Origin: Cereibacter sphaeroides
Lineage (GTDB): Bacteria > Pseudomonadota > Alphaproteobacteria > Rhodobacterales > Rhodobacteraceae
NCBI GenBank assembly: GCA_003243455.1
Contig: QFQS01000003.1
Coordinates: 620,001-684,000 of the forward strand
Length of the DNA: 64,000 nucleotides
Direction of reading: 5' to 3'
Part shown: positions 31,879 through 39,681 of the stretch, piece after piece
Numbering within the stretch: the first letter of the stretch is position 1
Layout of the letters: each line of letters opens with the position of its first letter
Translations under genes and position numbers: made by a program
Notes under the pieces: model-generated
Databases searched by the model: none
What the model saw: only the letters and a program-made list of their open reading frames with translations
Told to the model about the DNA's origin: nothing

Positions 31879-32823
31879 TCAATACTCCTCGATGTCGTTG
31901 ACGAGCGTGGCAGTGCACATCCGACCCAAGGTGGCATCGCGTGCGGCCTGCCAGTCGAAGGTGGCCTGGATGCCCTGCGGCCCCGGAATCTCGATCCGGG
32001 GGCGCGGCAGATAGACGGCATGCGCCGAGAAGGTGAAACTCTCGCCCAAGGGCAGGACATAGGCGAAGGTCAGGGCGCAGGGATCGCCCGCGATGGCCTG
32101 GTTCACCAGCACCTGATCGGCGAAGCGGACCTCGATCTTGCCGGTCAGCGCGGCAATGGAGGGGTCTGCCCCGTCGATGCGGCCGTCAGAGCGGATGGTC
32201 TCCACCCGGTCGAGGTTGTTGGCGTAGGTGATCTCGGCCGAGATGATGTTGCCGAGCGGCTGGCCGTTGCGCGTGATCGCCCCGTTGAAATGCCCGAAGC
32301 GCTGAAGCTCAAGATCAGCCAGTGTGCCTGCGGCGGAGGTGCTGGCGATGCCTTCCCCTTGGGCGACAAGGCTTGCCGTAGCGGTCAGCAGCCCCGATCG
32401 CTGCATCTGCCAGCTGAGGCTGTCGAGGACGCAGCCCGAATACATGGCATAGCGCGGCACCTCCGACATGCCGGTCTCGATGGACATCGAGGGTAGCGAC
32501 CAGGCGCCGGAGCGGAACTCATGCGTGAAGGGTCCCGGTGCGGCGCCGGTCGTGACCGGCGACCCGAACGCCGCCTTCAGCCAGAAGCCGAAGGCGGCTG
32601 CGTCGATTGGCACGACCACATTGCCGTCGGCCGTCACCGCATCCTTGATCGGGGCCTGAGGGTCGCGACCGTATCCTAGGAGTTCGCTGTTCAGGAGCGG
32701 CTGCTCCGATCCCAGCGTGGTGCTGGCGAACGGCATCTTCGTGAAGCCGCCCGTGGGCGGGGTGCCGTAACTGGTCTCGAACGCAAGCGCCATCTGCGCC
32801 CGCGCGCCTTGCGCACGTGCCAT
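31879..32823 (-). CDS. Major tail tube protein
   Basis: This 314-aa protein starts with ARAQGARAQMALAFETSYG and continues in beta-rich sequence (TADGNVVVPIDAAAFGFWLKAAFG, WQMQRSGLLTATASLVAQGE). This is the pattern of phage tail tube proteins that first define a reference state and then polymerise. GAGGAA lies upstream of the ATG. Its stop overlaps the TTG cluster of the chaperone gene. It is the first gene of the tail block after the head-tail joining genes and the cargo pair at 32899-33587. Confidence 0.83.
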   Translation of the reverse strand: MARAQGARAQMALAFETSYGTPPTGGFTKMPFASTTLGSEQPLLNSELLGYGRDPQAPIKDAVTADGNVVVPIDAAAFGFWLKAAFGSPVTTGAAPGPFTHEFRSGAWSLPSMSIETGMSEVPRYAMYSGCVLDSLSWQMQRSGLLTATASLVAQGEGIASTSAAGTLADLELQRFGHFNGAITRNGQPLGNIISAEITYANNLDRVETIRSDGRIDGADPSIAALTGKIEVRFADQVLVNQAIAGDPCALTFAYVLPLGESFTFSAHAVYLPRPRIEIPGPQGIQATFDWQAARDATLGRMCTATLVNDIEEY

Positions 32824-32898
32824 GGAAGGGGTTCCTCACTTCTTTGAATACCTGGTGGATGTCTTGCGGCGGGGTCGGCAATCGGGTCATCTGTCCAG

Positions 32899-33339
32899 AT
32901 GATTGGTCGATTTCTCATTCGCCGCTTCACGCGTCCGTTGCGTCGCGCGGCAATTCTCTTGATGGGGGTCGCGATTGCAGCGGCATTCATGGCCAAGACT
33001 GAGGTACAAGCGCAGCAGTCAAGCGCGCTGGAGGCGCGGGTCAGTAAGATCCTCGACGGCGACACCTTCACCCTGAGTGGCGAGTCGCGTCGGATCCGTG
33101 TCTGGGGGCTCGATGCGCCTGAATGGGACCAGCAAGGTGGTTCCAACGCAACTGCCACGCTGCGTAGCCTGATCTCCGGCAAAACCCTGCGGTGCAACGT
33201 TCTGGACATTGATCGGTACGGACGACTCGTCGGGCAGTGTTTCCTGCCGGACGGGCGCGACATCGCGGCCGAAATGATCCGCTCCGGCGCTGCTACCGAG
33301 TACTGCCGGTATTCGCGCGGGTTCTACGGAACCTGCTGA
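32899..33339 (+). CDS. Secreted thermonuclease-like (SNase-fold) protein
   Basis: This 146-aa protein lies on the plus strand, opposite to the structural genes around it. An N-terminal signal peptide or anchor (AAILLMGVAIAAAFMAKTEVQA) precedes an SNase-like domain: VSKILDGDTFTLSGE, RIRVWGLDAPEWDQ, RYGRLVGQCFLPDGRDIA and two cysteines near the end. The catalytic residues of staphylococcal nuclease are only partly matched (RVWGLDAPE present). Exported SNase-fold proteins are common phage cargo. It may degrade DNA in the periplasm; that is inference. Confidence 0.82.
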   Translation: MIGRFLIRRFTRPLRRAAILLMGVAIAAAFMAKTEVQAQQSSALEARVSKILDGDTFTLSGESRRIRVWGLDAPEWDQQGGSNATATLRSLISGKTLRCNVLDIDRYGRLVGQCFLPDGRDIAAEMIRSGAATEYCRYSRGFYGTC

Positions 33340-33383
33340 GCGGGCATGGCAGAGACCCTAACATCGCGAGGAGCTGCCGGAGC

Positions 33384-33587
33384 ATGATCGAAGGGATCTT
33401 CTTTCTGATCGTCGGGCTGGCGGCTCTCTACATCACCCTTTGGCTGTTCATCCTGCTGCCCGCCAGGATGGCGGAAGCGAGAGGGCGCAGTGCTATCGGC
33501 TGGGTTCTTGTGAGCCTTTTCTTCTCGCCCATTCTGGCCGTCTTTCTGCTGTGGCTGGTGGGCGACGCTCCCGATCGCAATGCCTGA
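33384..33587 (+). CDS. Small two-helix membrane protein (phage cargo)
   Basis: The protein is 67 aa from ATG 33384. It has two hydrophobic helices (IFFLIVGLAALYITLWLFILL and VLVSLFFSPILAVFLLWLVG) separated by a short basic loop (PARMAEARGRSAIGW). The layout resembles small PLDc_N/phospholipase-associated or superinfection-type membrane proteins, but no family is certain. It follows the nuclease gene on the same strand with 44 bp between, so the two may form one lysogeny-expressed cargo unit. Confidence 0.65.
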   Translation: MIEGIFFLIVGLAALYITLWLFILLPARMAEARGRSAIGWVLVSLFFSPILAVFLLWLVGDAPDRNA

Positions 33588-33645
33588 CTGTTTTGGCGGA
33601 CAACGCTCCTGTCCTTACGACGCATGGTTTTCCGCTAAATGGGCA

Positions 33646-34065
33646 TCAAGCCAACTGGTCGGCCATCGAGTAGTGCAGGACAACGGGGATCACCGCTGCC
33701 TTCAGGCTGGCAGCACCCTCGACCGGCAGATCGACCGGGCGCGGCGCTTCCGCCTCGACCCAGTCGCAGAGACCGCCCAGCGTGCGGTCGGCGGCGAGCG
33801 CCGTGCCGATGCTGGCGCAGAGCGTGTCGAATGTGACGTCACGGCTTGCGCCCTGCACGACCGCCTCGATCTCGGCCCGGTGCTGGTAGTGGTAGCGCAG
33901 CGGCGAGAGCGTCACCTCGGGTTCCCCCGGCTCGCCGTCGCGCAGGATCAGGAGGCCAGTGGCGGGGACGCGCTCGGGCAGCACGTCACCGCGCAGGGCG
34001 GCGGCGGGCAGCGCCGAAAGCCGCGCGTGCAGCGCGACGAGGATGGTTTCGCGATGGGTGGGCAT
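33646..34065 (-). CDS. Head-tail joining / tail terminator protein
   Basis: This 139-aa protein (REAILVALHARLSALP-like start; read as RETILVALHARL) has conserved-looking GLLILRDGEPGEPEVTLSPL and RYHYQHRAEIEAVVQG. This pattern is known from alphaproteobacterial prophages between the capsid block and the tail tube. By position it corresponds to the tail terminator/completion protein. It stands alone between two cargo units, with the nuclease/membrane pair on one side and the PIN/XRE pair on the other. Confidence 0.65.
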   Translation of the reverse strand: MPTHRETILVALHARLSALPAAALRGDVLPERVPATGLLILRDGEPGEPEVTLSPLRYHYQHRAEIEAVVQGASRDVTFDTLCASIGTALAADRTLGGLCDWVEAEAPRPVDLPVEGAASLKAAVIPVVLHYSMADQLA

Positions 34066-34098
34066 GTTTCCGCCTTGGTACGTGAGCGCTGTGCACGG

Positions 34099-34626
34099 TC
34101 AGAGAAGTTCCCTGAAGCTCCCGATCTTCAGTCTGAAACGGTGGTTCGTCGCCCAATCGTCCTTGATGGCGTCAGCGACCTCTACGCTCAGCAAACCTTC
34201 GACGATCATTTGTCTGGTCAGGTCGACCGTGCCGAGAACGACCAAGCCATCGCTGATGCGGCGGGCTTCATTCGCAGCACGCCTGTCATCCAGCGCGACG
34301 CCGGCCCCAATCGACACCGCATGTGCGATCGTCGCACTTTCGCCGATACCAAGGCGCTGCGTACCGGTGAGCTGCCCGAACATCTCCAAGGCTGCATCGC
34401 TCTCCACCCGACAAACTTCGCAGCATCCTGCGGTCAACGCAGCTTCGAACCGCGCCAATTGGTCCCCATAGACCTCCGTGATTTCCCCGACGGCATGGTC
34501 TGTCACGAGGAACTGCGGTGAAAGGTTCCGGATCAGATCCATCCGATCGATCCGGAGGAAGTTCACCAGCACGGAGGTGTCTGTGACGAGGACAACGGGT
34601 GGAGGATTCAGCATGTTGGACGTCAC
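34099..34626 (-). CDS. PIN-domain protein (toxin-like RNase)
   Basis: This 175-aa protein has the acidic residues of PIN nucleases: VTDTSVLVNFLRID near the N-terminus, an E in VGEITE, GIGESATIAHA, and VALDDRRAANEA. It starts with GTG overlapping the stop of the XRE-ImmA gene (GTGA), so the two are co-translated. PIN proteins paired with an XRE/COG2856 partner are a known toxin-antitoxin-like combination. It is probably an RNA-cleaving toxin or abortive-infection effector carried as prophage cargo. Confidence 0.8.
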   Translation of the reverse strand: MTSNMLNPPPVVLVTDTSVLVNFLRIDRMDLIRNLSPQFLVTDHAVGEITEVYGDQLARFEAALTAGCCEVCRVESDAALEMFGQLTGTQRLGIGESATIAHAVSIGAGVALDDRRAANEARRISDGLVVLGTVDLTRQMIVEGLLSVEVADAIKDDWATNHRFRLKIGSFRELL

Positions 34627-35864
34627 TCAGCTCGCGCGGCCTCGGCAAGTTCGAGCAGCTTGCGCCCATCGACGCCGATGGTCTTGCCCACATCCAGAAG
34701 GCGTCCTCGCGAAATCTCGCCCAGCCGATAAGCCTCAAGGGCCAGGTGAGCCACGCGGCTCCGAAGCTCTCGGGTTCCTCTCTTGTTGCTGACTGGCGCC
34801 TCAATATCCTCGAAGAGGTCCAAAGCCCGCAGGTAGTCCTTTCCCGCTTCCTCCTGCTCGGGAGACAACAGCAGGTCGCTTTCCGGCTGATTGATGTGGC
34901 GCAGGCTCTTCAGTCGATAAACCGCCGCCTGATAGCTTGCGCCGAACCTGTGCGCGATAAACGCGACGTCTTGAAAGCCGATCGTTTGGGAGCGAGGTGC
35001 CGGACGCAGCTGGCCCTGTATGCTGCCACCGGTCGCCACATCAAAGACGATCTGATCGGTACGTGCAGGCTGACCCTTGCCGAGCTGTCGCAGCTCTTCC
35101 TCGAGACCGGCCTCGGGAAGCAGGAAGGCTGCGGCGAAAGCGTTCGCGCGCTGTTCTATGCGCTCGCGGCTGTTGTCGGCGCTGCTCACGCCAACCACAC
35201 GGTCGCGATCAAGGAGGGCATGCGCATACTCATGCGCCAGTGAGAAACGCTGGCGCGCACGTACATGCGCCGCATTCACGAGCACTGCCATGCCAATGCT
35301 CGGATGATGCAGGAACAGTCCTGACATAGTGTGAGGAAGATCCACCACCGATGCCCAGATCCCCTGATCGCCCAGCAGTCCCGCCATGTCGGCAATCGGA
35401 GCGCTACCAAGTTCGAGGCGTCTCCGTTCCTGTTCAGCGACCCGCTCGCCCTGAGCGACAGCTTCCCCGGTCGATCTTGGTACCGGCTCACGGTACGCAG
35501 GCGGCCCATCGCGCTCTTCACGCCCGAGCAACTCTTCCAAACTGACACCTTCGCGGCAGATCTGCACGCAGCGGTCTACCTCGATCCGGATTTCCGGAGT
35601 TGCATCTATGCCCGGCGCAATCCGGTGCAGCGCCACTACTACGTCTTCATCAGCGTCCGGAACGTCTGCGAGGAACCAGCTGACTGGCCGACGATAGAGG
35701 TCCGCCAGTCGCGCAAGTTCCATGGTGGATACCGCGCGGTTCGCTCCTTCGATCTGCGTGACAGCCGTACGGGGAAGGCCAAGAGCTTCAGCCACTTCTC
35801 CCTGGCTGATTGATGCGAGTTCTCGTGCCTCCCTCAGTCGACGGGACAATTCGATGCGATTCAT
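34623..35864 (-). CDS. XRE-HTH plus ImmA/IrrE metalloprotease fusion regulator
   Basis: The protein is about 413 aa from ATG 35864, where GAGGA lies 7 bases upstream; ATG 35885 is an alternative. An N-terminal XRE helix-turn-helix (SQGEVAEALGLPRTAVTQIEG) is followed by a linker and an ImmA/IrrE domain with the zinc motif HEYAHALL and a downstream Glu in EQRANAFAAAFLLPE. The C-terminus contains a long helical segment. It would act as a combined repressor and protease and as partner (antitoxin) of the PIN protein encoded 4 bp into its stop. Regulation is probably from the 35865-36013 region. Confidence 0.85.
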   Translation of the reverse strand: MNRIELSRRLREARELASISQGEVAEALGLPRTAVTQIEGANRAVSTMELARLADLYRRPVSWFLADVPDADEDVVVALHRIAPGIDATPEIRIEVDRCVQICREGVSLEELLGREERDGPPAYREPVPRSTGEAVAQGERVAEQERRRLELGSAPIADMAGLLGDQGIWASVVDLPHTMSGLFLHHPSIGMAVLVNAAHVRARQRFSLAHEYAHALLDRDRVVGVSSADNSRERIEQRANAFAAAFLLPEAGLEEELRQLGKGQPARTDQIVFDVATGGSIQGQLRPAPRSQTIGFQDVAFIAHRFGASYQAAVYRLKSLRHINQPESDLLLSPEQEEAGKDYLRALDLFEDIEAPVSNKRGTRELRSRVAHLALEAYRLGEISRGRLLDVGKTIGVDGRKLLELAEAARAE

Positions 35865-35953
35865 GACGGGTTCCTCGGTGTGCATGTCGGGCTTCTCCCG
35901 GCCCCTGCATGGGCACAAGATAGGCTGTCAGAACCATAACGTCAAATTCTTAC

Positions 35954-35965
35954 TTGAACGTTCGA
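35954..35965. promoter_or_regulatory. Candidate operator between XRE-ImmA and DUF2188 genes
   Basis: A short palindromic core GAACGTTC (inside TTGAACGTTCGA) lies in the AT-richer gap between the divergent XRE-ImmA and DUF2188 genes. XRE regulators often bind such sites near their own start. There is only one copy and the core is short, so this is weak evidence. Confidence 0.3.
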
Positions 35966-36013
35966 TTGTCGCACACCACATCGTCGGCATGCCACTGAAA
36001 GGAGGTGATGGAC

Positions 36014-36238
36014 ATGGCAGGCAAGAACCAGCACGTGGTTCGGCGCGAGGACGGTTGGGCAGTCCTTGGCGCTGGGAACAACCGCGACACGGCGCGTTAC
36101 GGCACTCAGGCCGAAGCAATCAATCGGGCCACCGAGATTGCGCGCAACCAGCAGAGCGAAGTTCTGATCCATGGACGTGACGGCCGGATCCGCGAGCGCA
36201 ACAGCTACGGAAACGACCCGTTCCCGCCCCGCGGCTGA
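36014..36238 (+). CDS. DUF2188-type small protein
   Basis: The protein is 74 aa. ATG 36014 is chosen because the perfect AAAGGAGG lies about 6 bases upstream; the earlier GTG and ATG fall inside the ribosome site. The pattern KNQHVVRREDGWAVLGAGN, GTQAEAINRATEIARNQQSEVLIHGRDGRIRERNSYG is that of DUF2188, small proteins of unknown role. It lies on the plus strand, divergent from the XRE-ImmA/PIN pair, and ends in front of a strong hairpin. It is probably a separately expressed cargo gene. Confidence 0.82.
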   Translation: MAGKNQHVVRREDGWAVLGAGNNRDTARYGTQAEAINRATEIARNQQSEVLIHGRDGRIRERNSYGNDPFPPRG

Positions 36239-36242
36239 GAAA

Positions 36243-36273
36243 CGCGCGGAGGACCTGTGAGGCCCTCCGCGCG
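36243..36273. terminator. Strong GC hairpin between convergent genes
   Basis: CGCGCGGAGG and CCTCCGCGCG form a perfect 10-bp stem with an 11-base loop. It sits 4 bases after the DUF2188 stop and before the end of the convergent DUF6441 gene, so it could end transcription from both sides. There is no T-run, so Rho-independent termination is not assured. Confidence 0.5.
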
Positions 36274-36285
36274 ACCACCCGCGCC

Positions 36286-36924
36286 TCAGAGCCGCCCCTC
36301 CACCCAATTGGCCACGATCAACCCCGGCACGCTGTCCAAGGCCCGGTCCGTATCCCGCGCCAGATCCAGCCGCTTCGGCAGTTTGACCTGCGGCACCAGC
36401 AGGAAGATCGGCGCGGTCACCAAGCCACGGCCGGTTTTCGACCGGGACGCGACGGCGCGGCCTTTGGTGTTCAACCGCCCCTCGGCCACCAGCAGGCTCG
36501 GACCCCGGCGGCGATAAATGAAGCGCAGGCGCAGACCGGTCCGGCGTTCCCATTCTCCCGGGGTGATCCGACCGCCGCGCAGGGACTTGCCTGCGGCGGG
36601 CGTGGGGATCGCCAGCCAGAGGCCATTCTTCGAGCGGATCAGCGGGCCGGTATCGTGCGCGCTGACGATGACGGGGGCGTTGGACCAGACCACGGTCGCC
36701 GCGTTGAGGCTGGGCGTGGCCTTGGGGAACTGCTCCGACCGGATGGTGCGGGCGAGCCGGGGCCCGAGGCCCGCGCCGGTGATCTGCAAACGCCACGCCG
36801 CCTTCAGCCCTGTCCCGGCCTCGCGGATCGCGGCCGACACGGCGCGTTCGCCCACCGCAACCTCGGCCGCCATCATCGCGACGATGTCGGGATCGATAGC
36901 GAGCTTGAGCTTCATCGCGGTCAC
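36286..36924 (-). CDS. DUF6441-type phage protein (tail/head-tail joining)
   Basis: This 212-aa protein starts with GTG 36924, overlapping the previous stop (GTGA); ATG 36915 is an alternative. Features are a helical N-terminus (ERAVSAAIREAGTGLKAAWR), then GPLIRSKNGLWLAIPTPAAGK and LRFIYRRRGPSLLVAEGRL, a pattern known to me from the DUF6441 proteins of Rhodobacterales prophages. Position after the head-tail adaptor suggests a neck or minor tail protein of the HK97 gp10 sort. Function is inferred from order. Confidence 0.75.
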   Translation of the reverse strand: MTAMKLKLAIDPDIVAMMAAEVAVGERAVSAAIREAGTGLKAAWRLQITGAGLGPRLARTIRSEQFPKATPSLNAATVVWSNAPVIVSAHDTGPLIRSKNGLWLAIPTPAAGKSLRGGRITPGEWERRTGLRLRFIYRRRGPSLLVAEGRLNTKGRAVASRSKTGRGLVTAPIFLLVPQVKLPKRLDLARDTDRALDSVPGLIVANWVEGRL

Positions 36925-37232
36925 GCCGGGCGCAGGTCGACGGTCCAGACCAGCCGCTCGCGGTCCCGGACGGGCTCGCCCTGAATGAGGAAGGCATCGC
37001 CGTCGAGCTCAATCCGGTCGCCGGGCCGCGGCGCTGGCACCTCAGCCACGCGCAGGTCGATCCGGGTGGTCTCGGACCAGAGCCTCGCGTCGCCGAAGTC
37101 AGTGACGGCATCGGCACGCCGGGCGACGATGCGCACGAGGATCGGCGCACCGCCCTCGGCGATGTAGACTGCGTCCCGCCCGATGTTCGGATCAGCGAAG
37201 AGCGCGCCGCCGGCGGCGGCAAAGGCACTCAT
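36921..37232 (-). CDS. Head-tail adaptor-like protein
   Basis: This 103-aa protein starts at ATG 37232, overlapping the capsid-decoration stop (ATGA). Beta-rich sequence (GAPILVRIVARRADAV, TRIDLRVAEVPAPRPGDRIELDGDAFLIQGEPV) matches the FII/gp10-type head-tail joining proteins, including the PGDRIELDGDAFLI turn. It is coupled to both neighbours. It would form part of the neck that joins the capsid to the tail. Confidence 0.75.
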   Translation of the reverse strand: MSAFAAAGGALFADPNIGRDAVYIAEGGAPILVRIVARRADAVTDFGDARLWSETTRIDLRVAEVPAPRPGDRIELDGDAFLIQGEPVRDRERLVWTVDLRPA

Positions 37233-37567
37233 CAGAAGGCCCCGTTCAGCCGCACTCGGCCGACCACATCGCCCGCGCCGCCCGCCACCGCCTCGGTCGC
37301 CACGCCGATCAGCGTGTTCGAGGTGGTGACCTTGGTGGTCTGGCGGGCGGTGTTGTCCCAGTAGATGCGGTCGCCGACGGCCCAAGCCTGCGAGCCGAGC
37401 TTCTTCAGCTCGTAGACGCCGACGAGCGCGGCTTCGACTGTTTCGCCGAGGGCGGCGGTGCCGGAGGCCACGCCGAAGATGGAGCCGACGAGCAGGCCAT
37501 CGCCCGCGGCGACGGCATAAGGCGCGGTCAGGGTGATGGTGTTGCCGGGCTGGACGTAGGTTTTCAT
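37232..37567 (-). CDS. DUF2190-type capsid decoration (cement) protein
   Basis: This 111-aa protein (KTYVQPGNTITLTAPYAVAAGDGLLVG, SIFGVA, then VGVYELKK and VGDRIYWDN) is a clear DUF2190/cement-type sequence. These bind the outside of HK97-fold capsids. It starts at ATG 37567 after a gap of about 75 bp containing a hairpin behind the capsid gene, consistent with separate abundance control. It overlaps the next gene as ATGA. Confidence 0.85.
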   Translation of the reverse strand: MKTYVQPGNTITLTAPYAVAAGDGLLVGSIFGVASGTAALGETVEAALVGVYELKKLGSQAWAVGDRIYWDNTARQTTKVTTSNTLIGVATEAVAGGAGDVVGRVRLNGAF

Positions 37568-37592
37568 GGGGGGATCCTTGTGGAAAGACGAA

Positions 37593-37614
37593 GGGCGGCC
37601 CGTGAGGACCGCCC
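37593..37614. terminator. Hairpin between capsid and cement genes
   Basis: GGGCGG and CCGCCC arms with a 10-base loop lie in the only sizeable gap of the capsid block, after the major capsid gene and ahead of the cement gene. No T-run follows on the minus strand, so it may be an attenuator or an mRNA-stability element rather than a full terminator. Confidence 0.4.
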
Positions 37615-37643
37615 GTGTGTCAGGGTTCAGCATGGGGTGCCGG

Positions 37644-39677
37644 TTACGCGCCCGGGTTCTTGTAGAGGCCGCGCCAGTCGATGGCCTTGGCGCCGAAGTC
37701 GAGGCGGCACTTGATCTCGACCCCGTCGACGTCGAAGCCATTGCGGGTCTCGATGTAGGCGCCCTGCTGACCCTCGAGGTAGGCGTACTCGATGGTGTCG
37801 ATCTGGTTCGGGCTGGCCGCCAGATACCAGGCAGTCTCGCTGGCGGCGTCGAGCCGGGGCTCGCTGATCGGCGCGAGCGTGCGGATCGACTGCGGCACGA
37901 CGCTCGCGGTCGCGGCGGGCACGAGGTTCTGGGCGACCAGCTGCTCGGCTTTCAGTTCCAGCGAGGCGGGCACGATCAGGAAGGCGGGGCGGACATTCAG
38001 CACCGTCTTCTTGTCGAGGCCGGTCTGCTTGGCCATCGCAGCTCGAGCGGCACCGACGCTGCTGACATCAAGCGCCGCACCGCTGCCTGCGAGGTTCTTG
38101 TGCGTGGTGTGGAACAGCGCATTGCCATCCGCCATCGCCGGGTTCGAGGTGATGATGCCCCAGACAACGTCCGACTCCAGCTGGGCGATGGAGTTGCCGT
38201 ACATCGCCGGGATCCGGGTGAAGGCGTCGAGATCGTCGTTGATCAGCACCTGGCGGGTGATGGCCACGACCCGGCCATAGGTCTTGACCTTGTAGCTCTC
38301 CTTGCTCTCGCCGAGCGTGCCGCGCTTGAACTCGCCGCTCTCGCCGACTTCCAGAAGCTGCGGCGCTTCGCCTAGCTGGACGCGGTGCATCGACTTGAAG
38401 TCGGTCGCCAGCACCTGGCGGCAGAAGAGCGCGAAGGTCCGGGGATAGGCGTCATAGGCCTGACGCAGGGTCTTGTTGGTGACGGCAGACAGGATCTCGG
38501 GGAAGTCAGAGGTGGAGTGCAGCGCGCGCGTCGCCACCTCGTCGCGCGAGAGGCCCCGCGTGTTGACCCCGGAGTTGCCGAGGCTCTCGCGGGCCAGTTC
38601 CAGCAGGGTCATGCCGCGATACTGGCGCGCGGCATCCTCCAGCGGAAACAGCGTCGGGCTGTAGCGGTGCAGGAGCGCGTTCGCCACCGCATCGCGGCGG
38701 GTGATCCGCTCGTCCCGGCCGCCGAGGGGCACGGCGACATGCGGGAAGGTCCGGGTTTCGTCGGACTTCGCGGCGACCTGGTCGAGGATCAGACGGCGGG
38801 ACTCGTCCACGCTGACGCCGCGCTTGACCAGATCCTCGGCGAAGCTGCGCTCGAGGTTCAGACGGCTGGTCAGATCGTAGATCGTGGAGACGCGGTCGCG
38901 CTCGGCCTCGCGGGCACGGGTCGCGATGGCCTCGCTGTCGGGCACGACAGGCGCATCCGGCATGCGCGCGCCGGTCGGCTCGGGGTTCGCCGGTACAGCG
39001 ACGGGCGCCTGGCGGGTCTCATGGGTGCCGGGGACATCCCCGGCCACGATGGTCGTGTTCTCAGGCATGGATTCCTCCTTTTGCATGCGGGTGTCGACGA
39101 TCTCGACGGGATAGCTGGCCTGATCCGCGGCGCGGACTTGCGCGCGGGGATCGGCGGGAACGGTCACGAAGCTGACCTCGAGCGGCGTCCAGCGTTCGAC
39201 GATGCGCTGCTCGACCTCGCCCTTCGCCGCGGGCTCGACCACCTTCACTCGCTCGATGGAATAGCCGACCGAGACGTTGCGGATGATGCCGTCACTGATC
39301 AGGCCGAACATCCGGTCGGCGGCCTCGTCGAGCCCCTCGCGGGGAAAGCGGATGGTGGCCTTGCCTTCCTTGCCCTCGATCCACGCGCGTTCGACGACGC
39401 CGACCTGCGAATGCGAGGACCAGACCGAATGGCTGTCGAGCGCCGGTGCCCCGGCATTGAGGCGCGTCAGGTCCACGGCCCTGTCGCTCACCTCGAGGAT
39501 TTCGTCGAAGGGCACGGAGGTGTCCCAGCCGGTCCAGCGCCGCCGCCGGACAGCCGCGCCGGTTGTGAAGACCACGTCGACGGATCGGGCCTCGGAATTG
39601 ACGGTCGCGGGCAGGATCGGCGCGCGCCGCAGCTGCATCGGCAAGGCGACCGGGGCCGCCATGATGGTCTCGGGCAT
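37644..39677 (-). CDS. Prohead protease-major capsid protein fusion
   Basis: This 677-aa protein starts at ATG 39677 with GAAGGAA 8 bases upstream. Residues 1-190 form an HK97-type prohead protease (VDVVFTTGAAVRR, APALDSHS containing the catalytic His, EVSFVTVPADP containing the catalytic Ser). After a Pro/Ala/Arg-rich linker of about 100 residues comes an HK97-fold major capsid protein (TSDFPEILSAVTNKTLRQAY, RQVLINDDLDAFTRIP, ATAWYLAASP-like end). Protease and capsid are normally separate genes; here maturation must cut the polyprotein. It is preceded by the portal gene 4 bases away. Confidence 0.9.
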   Translation of the reverse strand: MPETIMAAPVALPMQLRRAPILPATVNSEARSVDVVFTTGAAVRRRRWTGWDTSVPFDEILEVSDRAVDLTRLNAGAPALDSHSVWSSHSQVGVVERAWIEGKEGKATIRFPREGLDEAADRMFGLISDGIIRNVSVGYSIERVKVVEPAAKGEVEQRIVERWTPLEVSFVTVPADPRAQVRAADQASYPVEIVDTRMQKEESMPENTTIVAGDVPGTHETRQAPVAVPANPEPTGARMPDAPVVPDSEAIATRAREAERDRVSTIYDLTSRLNLERSFAEDLVKRGVSVDESRRLILDQVAAKSDETRTFPHVAVPLGGRDERITRRDAVANALLHRYSPTLFPLEDAARQYRGMTLLELARESLGNSGVNTRGLSRDEVATRALHSTSDFPEILSAVTNKTLRQAYDAYPRTFALFCRQVLATDFKSMHRVQLGEAPQLLEVGESGEFKRGTLGESKESYKVKTYGRVVAITRQVLINDDLDAFTRIPAMYGNSIAQLESDVVWGIITSNPAMADGNALFHTTHKNLAGSGAALDVSSVGAARAAMAKQTGLDKKTVLNVRPAFLIVPASLELKAEQLVAQNLVPAATASVVPQSIRTLAPISEPRLDAASETAWYLAASPNQIDTIEYAYLEGQQGAYIETRNGFDVDGVEIKCRLDFGAKAIDWRGLYKNPGA

Positions 39678-39681
39678 GGCC

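Noticed and set aside
35942..37228. 428-aa minus-strand frame over the head-tail region
   Set aside because: It overlaps the DUF6441 and adaptor genes in another frame and has shadow composition.
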